Of a DNA stretch of 64,000 nt, positions 57,578-64,000 are shown in pieces. Within the stretch, counting starts at the first letter, position 1. Each line of letters starts with the position of its first letter. This DNA is from Sthenelais limicola (Eukaryota > Annelida > Polychaeta > Phyllodocida > Sigalionidae). Under the pieces are notes generated by a model that was not told where the DNA came from, searched no databases, and saw only the letters and a list, made by a program, of their open reading frames with translations. The stretch lies in NCBI GenBank assembly GCA_942159475.1, contig OW804099.1, positions 5,350,779 to 5,414,778 of the forward strand. The letters run 5' to 3'. The position numbers and the translations under genes are program-made.

Positions 57578-57837
57578 GATTGAGATTGAGATTGAGATTG
57601 AGAAACGTTTATTTTTGGAAGTTAGGGGACTTTTCTCCTTGTCTGTCAGGAGGTTTCCAAGCCCCCATCCCTTTTTTACATTTGATATTAGCTGGTGATC
57701 AATACCATCCTCGTCATTGACTGAGGAATGGCTCACCGCTATATATACATTTTTTCTCTTACTCTTATAACTGAGAATGGTATTTTTACATTTTAGATAA
57801 TAAGTATGTATTGTTGACTGAAACAAAGATATTATAA

Positions 57838-60828
57838 TTATTCTATAAAGTTGTCATCTGACCAGATAAGCTCTTTCATGACATGGTTTTTGAAGATCTT
57901 CCTATCAATAATTCTATGGGCCACCGTGGGCAGTGCATTCCAGGAATAAGTTACTCTATTTATTACGGATTTACGGATTTGTTCAGTTTTCGGATACATT
58001 TGCTTTAGTGTTTTTCTTCCATCGGTAAAATTTCTCGTATTTATTAATCTTAGGTCTAAATTTCTGGGATCTTGTGCCAAACGGTGGCCCATTTCTAGTA
58101 TGTGTAGTCTTCTTCTATGCTTGAGGGGCAGCAGTCTAACATTTATGTGAATGTCTTCTACGTTGGATCTCGATGGCAAACTGTAGATCGTGCGCAATAT
58201 CTTATTTTGTATAATCTGTAATTTTTGGGTTTGTGAAGTACTATGTGAGTCATGCAGAAAATCAGTTTGGTCTATTATTGGCAGAACCATAACTTTATAT
58301 ATCAGTAGCAGGGTTGATTTGGGAATTTTTTCCCTTAATTTACGTATTTGCCAACACTTGTAATTCATAATGTTGGTTAGCTTTTGAATACTGGATTTGA
58401 ATTTAAGAGTATCATCTATTTCTACTCCTAGGTACTTGTATATTTGCACTTCGTCAAGGCTCTGTCCATCGAGATCCAAGTTGTATTGGTTTGCTATCTG
58501 TGGATCCACCCACCTCGACCTAAGTACTGGTCTATGAAAGAAAGTCTGAATTTTTGTTTTGTCTCGATTGATCGAAATTTTGTTCTTCTTACACCAGTAA
58601 TTCATTGCATCTAGACTGTGTTGCAGGTTTGTTGTTACTGCATCAATCTCACTTCCAATACTATAAATTATTGTGTCATCAGCAAACATTTGTATCTTAT
58701 TGGTTTTGATTAGCTTCGGGAGATCATTAATGTAGATACTGAATAATAAGGGACCTAATGTAGTTCCTTGTGGTACTCCACATGTTACTTTTGTCTTTTT
58801 TGATTCTTTCTTCCCAATACTGACTACTTGCGATCTTTCATCTAAGTAGTTTATAAACCATTCCAGTTCTTTATTCTTTATTCCTATGCTTGCTAATTTT
58901 GAGATTAAATTGGTGTGATTCACAGTATCGAATGCTTTTCTTAGGTCGAGGTAGGCCGCCCGGACCACTTTTCCTTCATTGAGGGCTACATAAATATCGT
59001 TAAGATAGCTCATAAGAGCATCTTTTGTTGATCTACCTTTCCTGAATCCATATTGTCCATCGTATAATAGACTACTGCCCTCCAGGTAATCACTTACTTG
59101 GCTATGTATGACCTTTTCTAGTATCTTGGCAGGGAGCTGGATGGTGGATATGGGCCTATAGTTCCCCGGATCAGTGGCGATCCCCCCTTTATGGATAGGT
59201 GTCACCCGCGAACTTTTCCATTCTCTTGGTATTATACCTACTTCATATGTCATGTCTATAATTTTTTTAAACTGCGGGGCAAGTATGTGTAAGGCTGTTT
59301 TTAACAGCCAGGTTGGTAACTCTGGGATTCCAGAAGCTTTACTTGAAGGCATATTTTGGATAATTTTTCGTAGGTTACTGAGTTGCACTGGGTGGTACCT
59401 AAACATTGTGACTTCAGACTTTTCTGTTTCTATATTAGATTCATATTCCTTTTCTATCTCAGGGTCTGGTATCGGTATAGCTTTTGCCAATTTATCACCT
59501 ATCGTTGAGAAGTAAGAATTGAATAAATCTGGGACCTCTTCAGGCTGAACTGTTATCCCATTATTATTGCAGATAGTTATATTCCTATTCTGATCTTGTT
59601 TATTGCTTCCTAAAAGGGGGGCAAGATGTTTCCAAAATTTTTTGGGGTTATTTTTGTTTTCTTTAATTTGGTCTTTTACGTAATTGTTTTTCAGGCTTCT
59701 TGCCAAGTGGTTGACTCTTCGCCTAAAACTCTTTGCTTTTTGGAATAGTTCTGGGTTTTTTGTTCTTGCTGCTGATTTGAATAGGCTATCTCTGGTTTTC
59801 ATTAAACTAAAGAGGTCACCAGTTATCCAAGCTCCCCTTGCTCTTACATTTTTAAATTCTTTAATTGGACACATACCATTGACCTGTTGGACTATGACAG
59901 CCAGCATGTTCTCCCAGCAGACGTTGGGGTCATTAGATTTCAATAATTCTTCCCAATTTTGTTCCCTCAGAATATTAGCAAATATTTTGTCATCATATTT
60001 TTTATAGGTTCGACACTTAAAACTTGTTTTAGTATACTTTTCCTTAGTTTTCTTCAGGATAGTGTAGATAGGTTTGTGGTCGCTAAGGTTTGCCTCAACT
60101 GTTCCTGATTTTACAACTAGTTTCGAATCAGCAAATATTAAGTCTATCATAGTTTGTGTTGTACTTGTTATTCTGGTGGGAAATTTGATTAGTTGCCTAA
60201 AGGTGGTGTTATGTTCCAGGGTTCGTAATTGGGTCCTTTGGGTAGTGTGGCTGTCATAGTTAACATTAAAGTCCCCCATCATCAATCTATCTGGCTCTTT
60301 TTTTGTTTTGTCGATTATCTCCAGTAATATATTTATAGCGTTTCCCAAGTTTCCATTGGGAGGTCTGTAAACATTCATGATTGTTATTGTTTTATACTGG
60401 TTTTGGTTTATTGTGATGGTCTGAACCTCAATGTCCTCGTTACAGATCTGTAGGTCACCACTGATCGGTTTAATGTCAAATCGTTCATGTATATACATAG
60501 CTAGGCCCCCACCCACCTTCCCTGCCCTCGATCTATCTGCTCGATGTATGTTATATCCATCTATCTTTACTAGATTATCATAGATTTTATTTGTCAACCA
60601 TGTTTCATTTACACAGACAATTTCAAAGGACAACTTATTCATTAAGGCTTCTAGTTCTTCTACCTTATTACATAAACTTCTGATATTGATACTCATTATT
60701 TTGAGGCCTTTCGTCTCATTAAATCCCTCTGCTTCAGTAAGCAATATATTTTCACTTACATTTTCACTATCTATACCTGTACTGGCTGCTATTATAGCAG
60801 TTTCCAGGAGCTTCCAAAACCGAATCAC
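57838..60828 (-). CDS. LINE ORF2: AP endonuclease and reverse transcriptase
   Basis: 996 codons counted from a GTG; the first in-frame ATG is residue 45 (60696), directly at the endonuclease start MSINIRSLCNKVEELEALM, and is the likelier start. The endonuclease has NETWL (Glu75), GDFNVNY (Asp186, Asn188) and SDHKP (249-253). RT spans about 530-790 with PGNYRPIS, GQYGFRKGRST, AYLDLRKAFDTVNH (Asp628), GVPQGTTLGPLLFSIYIND and FADDTI (Asp717, Asp718). The C-terminus has LQIIQNKILRTIYSLPSR. All catalytic residues are present and no frame is broken, so this copy may be active. It should nick the target and prime cDNA synthesis at the 3' tail. Confidence 0.95.
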   Translation of the reverse strand: MIRFWKLLETAIIAASTGIDSENVSENILLTEAEGFNETKGLKIMSINIRSLCNKVEELEALMNKLSFEIVCVNETWLTNKIYDNLVKIDGYNIHRADRSRAGKVGGGLAMYIHERFDIKPISGDLQICNEDIEVQTITINQNQYKTITIMNVYRPPNGNLGNAINILLEIIDKTKKEPDRLMMGDFNVNYDSHTTQRTQLRTLEHNTTFRQLIKFPTRITSTTQTMIDLIFADSKLVVKSGTVEANLSDHKPIYTILKKTKEKYTKTSFKCRTYKKYDDKIFANILREQNWEELLKSNDPNVCWENMLAVIVQQVNGMCPIKEFKNVRARGAWITGDLFSLMKTRDSLFKSAARTKNPELFQKAKSFRRRVNHLARSLKNNYVKDQIKENKNNPKKFWKHLAPLLGSNKQDQNRNITICNNNGITVQPEEVPDLFNSYFSTIGDKLAKAIPIPDPEIEKEYESNIETEKSEVTMFRYHPVQLSNLRKIIQNMPSSKASGIPELPTWLLKTALHILAPQFKKIIDMTYEVGIIPREWKSSRVTPIHKGGIATDPGNYRPISTIQLPAKILEKVIHSQVSDYLEGSSLLYDGQYGFRKGRSTKDALMSYLNDIYVALNEGKVVRAAYLDLRKAFDTVNHTNLISKLASIGIKNKELEWFINYLDERSQVVSIGKKESKKTKVTCGVPQGTTLGPLLFSIYINDLPKLIKTNKIQMFADDTIIYSIGSEIDAVTTNLQHSLDAMNYWCKKNKISINRDKTKIQTFFHRPVLRSRWVDPQIANQYNLDLDGQSLDEVQIYKYLGVEIDDTLKFKSSIQKLTNIMNYKCWQIRKLREKIPKSTLLLIYKVMVLPIIDQTDFLHDSHSTSQTQKLQIIQNKILRTIYSLPSRSNVEDIHINVRLLPLKHRRRLHILEMGHRLAQDPRNLDLRLINTRNFTDGRKTLKQMYPKTEQIRKSVINRVTYSWNALPTVAHRIIDRKIFKNHVMKELIWSDDNFIE

Positions 60829-61029
60829 CCCAATTTTATGGTGATTTACTCATTGTCATTAAATAAATCTAATTCATTTCATTAGAATTTCTTAGTCGCA
60901 GTAATTCCACTCTGGGTTAAGCGTTCACCAACTGTTCCAACACGTCTATGCTATCTTATCATCATTTGTGTATTTCCATGAGATGCATCAGTGTCTTACT
61001 AAATCTCTAGATCATTTCAAACCCTATCA

Positions 61030-61560
61030 TATCATATGGGGGACCGTCTTTCAAGCGTTGTCGTACATTGTTCAGGAACAGTAACGGTCTATGCCATTTA
61101 AGTTAGACAAAAAAATTCAGACCTCGAGCTCCTCCAATACACCTATGTCCTTATATCATAATTAAATCTGTATTAGAAGAGATACATCAGTTCCCTAGTA
61201 AATCACTGAATCTCCAAATTATAACATAACATATCTTATAGAGAGTTGTTCAGAGACAATATCGGTCTATGCCATTTAAATTAGGAAAAAACTCAGACCT
61301 CATACTTGTCCAATACACCTATGTCGTCATATCACAATTAAATATGTATTAGGGGAGATACATCAGCTCCCCAGTAAACCACTGAATCTCCAAGTTATAA
61401 CATAACATATCTTATAGGGGATCGTTCAGAGACAGTATCAGTCTATGCCACTTAAGTTAAAGAAAAAACTCAGACCTCAAACTTGTCCGATACACCTATG
61501 TCGTCATATCACATTTAAATCCATGTTAGGAGAGATCAGTTTCCTGATAGATCATTGATA
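61030..61560. repeat. ~177-bp tandem repeat, 3 diverged copies
   Basis: Recurring landmarks: TCTATGCCATTTAAGTTA at 61088, 61266 and 61442; CAATACACCTATGTC; ATCTCCAAATTATAACATAA. Located upstream of EN-RT, they could be promoter monomers like those of some L1 elements, or an unrelated satellite insertion. Confidence 0.8.
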
Positions 61561-61671
61561 GATCAAACTCAGATCTCAGGACTCTCTAAAAATTGAAAAG
61601 ACCAAGAGAACCATACTTTTCATTACACATATATATCCTTACATTTGATCATATATATACATGCGCTGCTT

Positions 61672-61768
61672 GGGGGGGGGGGGGGGGGGGGGGGAAGCGC
61701 ACAACACCCGGCCCCACTTCACTGAAGTGAGAACCACTCGTTCATGAGCCCCCCCCCCCCCCCCCCCC
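61672..61768. repeat. G23 ... C20 complementary homopolymers
   Basis: G23 at 61672-61694 and C20 at 61749-61768 with a 54-nt spacer containing a small hairpin; the tracts can pair into a 20-bp G:C stem. Lengths are likely unreliable. Confidence 0.85.
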
Positions 61769-62173
61769 ACCCCGGCCCAGTACAATATTGTATCATTTCA
61801 TGATGCCTATTTGGTAATTACCAACAGAAAGATAAGGAACAAGTACCAAATAAGTCCCCACATTCTCTTATACATACATTTAGTTACACATTCATACATA
61901 CTCTTATATATGGGTGTGGGTACGTACATATATCATATCTTATCATATGTGGGGCTATTTATCAAGCATTTTCTGCACATATACGGTATCATATTGAGAA
62001 AAGGAGGATAAAGGATTTGGGAGGAAGAAAAGAAGGGGGGCAGAGAGGGAGAGAGAGACACACTTCATTGAAGTGTATCACATAGGTTTATTTATTAAGC
62101 TATTTTCAAATGTTTTATATCTTCCAGTCTATTTAATAATGGGATGGTACAGTACTTGTTTTGTTCCCGTTCT

Positions 62174-62827
62174 TCAATTCTCAGTTAACCTTATTGCTCT
62201 TGTTAAGTATTTGGCCCAATGGTTTAGGCCTCTGGGCTCTAAGTGACAGCCGTCTGGTGCCAATCTTGCGTAATAATTGCGGTGTTTACCACCACAATTG
62301 TGATGGATATGGTCGTGAAGAAATGGAGTGCATAATCCTCTGAGTGCATTGTTTTTTGCTATGGCGATATTTACTGCTGTAACGCTTTCATTCAGGAGAT
62401 ATTGGTCTTGGTCTGTGCTGCCGATCTGTTGATTATAGGTAGCAAGAGACATGCCTGTTACTGGGGAGAATATGATTGTTGTCTGCATTGGGTAGAGCGC
62501 CTGCTCCGTCATGATCTGTACCGTTTCCATATCTTCCTCATATATCTCTACTGCCCCTTCAGTTGTGCGACTAGTAACCGTAACCCGTTTGGTTACCCTA
62601 TTCTTCCTTGTCAGTGTGCAAAGGCCCGATGTGTAGATAACAAGTTCTGGTCTCTCCCTTCGTATGGTGTCATATGCTATATTTGCTGACAGTTTCAGTG
62701 AAGCACCAGGAAGAGACAAAACTTTTGTTCGAACAAACTCTCCTTCAGACATGTGTACCTTTAAAAATGGTCGGATACGCTTGATTCTAGAGTCCCCTAT
62801 TATGAGTATACGCCCACCTTGCATCAT
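62174..62827 (-). CDS. LINE-encoded SGNH/GDSL-type esterase-like protein
   Basis: 217 codons from ATG ATG at 62827. Block I is GDS at 11-13 (ILIIGDSRIKR), block II Gly is in LPGAS (41), and block V is PDGCHL with Asp192 and His195. The block III Asn of classical GxND is not evident (YTSGLC), so activity is uncertain. Esterase domains are known in CR1-like LINE ORF1 proteins, where their role is unresolved. Here it is a separate ORF in the same frame as ORF1, 75 bp downstream of the ORF1 stop, with four in-frame stops between. Translation would need reinitiation or a separate transcript. Confidence 0.8.
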   Translation of the reverse strand: MMQGGRILIIGDSRIKRIRPFLKVHMSEGEFVRTKVLSLPGASLKLSANIAYDTIRRERPELVIYTSGLCTLTRKNRVTKRVTVTSRTTEGAVEIYEEDMETVQIMTEQALYPMQTTIIFSPVTGMSLATYNQQIGSTDQDQYLLNESVTAVNIAIAKNNALRGLCTPFLHDHIHHNCGGKHRNYYARLAPDGCHLEPRGLNHWAKYLTRAIRLTEN

Positions 62828-62902
62828 GGTGTCACGATAACAATAACAATAGCAATGACAGCTAACACTCTAACCCTACTCCAACTTGTTTGGACGTCAC
62901 TT

Positions 62903-64000
62903 TCACTGTCCAGCAGCGAGTTCAACTTTCAACTCTGATAGTATTTTACCGAACTCGTTGCCTTGTTGACTTTTTGGGTCGAATGTAGGGCTAAATAACT
63001 TAAATCCTGTGCCCCACTTCTTGTCTTGAGTCATTTCATAATACTTGCTGTACGGGGAATCCAGTAATTTTTTGCGTAGGTCCTCGTGTTGCTGGAACTT
63101 GTGGCGAACAATGGTTTTCAATACCTCGCGCTCTTCTCGTTTCCACCCTTCACCTGGTACCACTTTTGCCGAGAGCTTTTTAATTTGGTACGGGTCATCG
63201 GTAATTGCCATTTGCACAGAGAGTTTAGTGTTCTCCTCAGTTGGATTGGAAAATGCTTTTGCGCATTGAAATGCTTGTTCAGCAGATGAGTATAGGGCGT
63301 TATTAAAGAAAAAGTCACGTTGGTAGAAATTGGATAAAAATACCCTTTCCCCTTGGAAACCAAGTCCATTTTCATTAGGAAATTCTTGCGTTTTTGTGGC
63401 CTCAGGGCTGGCTTTGCTAGGTAAGAGATCCAAATCATTATATCCTATACGTTCACCTTTATATAAAAGGTGGGACGAGCGGATAGTTGTTTTGTTTTCT
63501 TTATCTTCCTTTTCAAGCAATTTCCCACACTTTCTAATAAGCGCACTTTTCCTTCTCATATCATCAGGAATATCCCTGTTGATCCAGAGATTTCTATTCT
63601 TGACATGATCTTTAATTAGCTTGGCTTGTTGCAAAATTTGATCTTTTGCCTGGAGTGTGGTGAGTGTTAATATTATTGGCCTAGTTTTACCTTGAGCAAA
63701 TTTCCCTCGCCTATATGCTGTGTCAAAATCATCTTGGTCTATACTTGGAACGACTGGGTTTATAAGCCCTACTAATGTTTGCTGTATATTCTCACCTACA
63801 GCTTCAGGCACCCCATCGATGACAAGGTTCAATTTTCTGGTTTTGAGTTCCAACTCCTCACATTTTTCAGACATTTTCTGGAGTTGTTGTTTCAGTTTAA
63901 ATTCAGTTCTGGTGTTCTGAGCGATCATTGCTTCTGCTCCACTATGCCTATTATGTATTTCTAAGAACTTTTGATCGTATATCGTTAGTTTTTCTTTTAA
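62903..64000 (-). CDS. LINE ORF1p with C-terminal NADAR domain (5' end outside window)
   Basis: The frame is open through the right edge, so the N-terminus is missing; the ATG at 63928 is internal. Residues below count from it. 1-30: coiled coil (FKLKQQLQKMSEKCEELELK). 31-160: RRM-like LINE nucleic-acid-binding domain (RKLNLVIDGVPE, TRPIILTL, RNLWINRDIPDD). About 187-336: NADAR domain with FLSNFY (197-202), YSSAEQAFQCAKA (Glu217, Gln221, Lys224), GWKREEREVL (Trp262), YEMTQDKKWGTGF (Glu298, Asp302, Trp305) and GNEFGKIL. NADAR enzymes act as N-glycosidases or ADP-ribosyl hydrolases in NAD/ADP-ribose metabolism. All signature residues are kept, so catalysis is plausible. The frame is unbroken. 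Confidence 0.88.
   Translation of the reverse strand, partial: LKEKLTIYDQKFLEIHNRHSGAEAMIAQNTRTEFKLKQQLQKMSEKCEELELKTRKLNLVIDGVPEAVGENIQQTLVGLINPVVPSIDQDDFDTAYRRGKFAQGKTRPIILTLTTLQAKDQILQQAKLIKDHVKNRNLWINRDIPDDMRRKSALIRKCGKLLEKEDKENKTTIRSSHLLYKGERIGYNDLDLLPSKASPEATKTQEFPNENGLGFQGERVFLSNFYQRDFFFNNALYSSAEQAFQCAKAFSNPTEENTKLSVQMAITDDPYQIKKLSAKVVPGEGWKREEREVLKTIVRHKFQQHEDLRKKLLDSPYSKYYEMTQDKKWGTGFKLFSPTFDPKSQQGNEFGKILSELKVELAAGQ

Larger units (their letters stand above)
60829..62173. other. Inter-ORF region of LINE with tandem repeats
   Basis: No coding sequence. It holds ~177-bp x3 tandem repeats (61030-61560), G23 and C20 runs (61672-61768), two copies of a CACTTCA-N-TGAAGTG hairpin (61714-61730 and 62061-62077), and on the minus strand AATAAATAAACC (62098-62087), a possible polyadenylation/3'-end signal for the upstream ORFs. 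Confidence 0.6.
57575..64000 (-). mobile_element. CR1-type LINE region: NADAR-ORF1, SGNH ORF, EN-RT ORF
   Basis: Minus strand, right to left: ORF1 (64000-62903, open at the window edge), esterase ORF (62827-62174), 1.35 kb non-coding, EN-RT ORF (60828-57838), 3' UTR and an AATAAACGTTTCTCAATC end with a (TCTCAA)n tail near 57603-57577. ORF order and the esterase fit CR1-clade LINEs. The long interval, with tandem repeats and a second 3'-end-like motif near 62098-62040, means two abutting elements cannot be excluded. Confidence 0.75.

Overview
This is a repeat-dominated stretch of an invertebrate metazoan nuclear genome. Three things point that way: a five-exon, intron-containing METTL27-like methyltransferase gene, a single-exon class A GPCR, and CR1-type LINE and Ty3/gypsy elements beside many MITEs and minisatellites. 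A marine, possibly early-branching animal would fit, but the phylum cannot be fixed from sequence alone. Two gaps of exactly 200 N (20711-20910 and 49107-49306) are scaffolding gaps of unknown true size.

Layout. 1-20 kb holds no recognisable complete gene. It carries a perfect foldback (284-351), a 25-bp-TIR MITE (372-596), hAT-type MITEs (one with an 8-bp target duplication), a ~234-bp MITE family with TIRs starting GGGTCAGATTTTCAG, a ~300-bp dispersed family whose terminal module has become a 69-bp minisatellite, further 40-, 28- and 20-bp arrays, and a few weak exon candidates. 20.9-29.6 kb is a minus-strand Ty3/gypsy element: 5' LTR, PBS, gag, a probable -1 frameshift signal, pol, then an unrecognised zinc-finger ORF running into the gap where the 3' LTR should be. 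It sits inside an older envelope-like ORF with a signal peptide. 31.4-32.3 kb is the GPCR. 38.1-43.2 kb is the METTL27-like gene, whose third intron holds a truncated LINE in sense orientation. 49.3-55.2 kb is a 63-bp satellite of about 93 copies, followed by a 1.3-kb GGAT-type array.

57.6-64 kb (right edge, minus strand) is the most unusual part: LINE coding regions in the order ORF1 (coiled coil, RRM-like domain and a C-terminal NADAR domain), an SGNH/GDSL-esterase ORF, and an apparently intact endonuclease-reverse transcriptase ORF. Esterase domains are known in CR1-clade ORF1 proteins. A NADAR domain (ADP-ribose/NAD-related glycosidase fold) fused to a LINE nucleic-acid-binding protein is the best candidate here for an undescribed system, perhaps linking retrotransposition to ADP-ribosylation. 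A 1.35-kb non-coding stretch between the esterase and EN-RT ORFs leaves open whether this is one element or two abutting ones.
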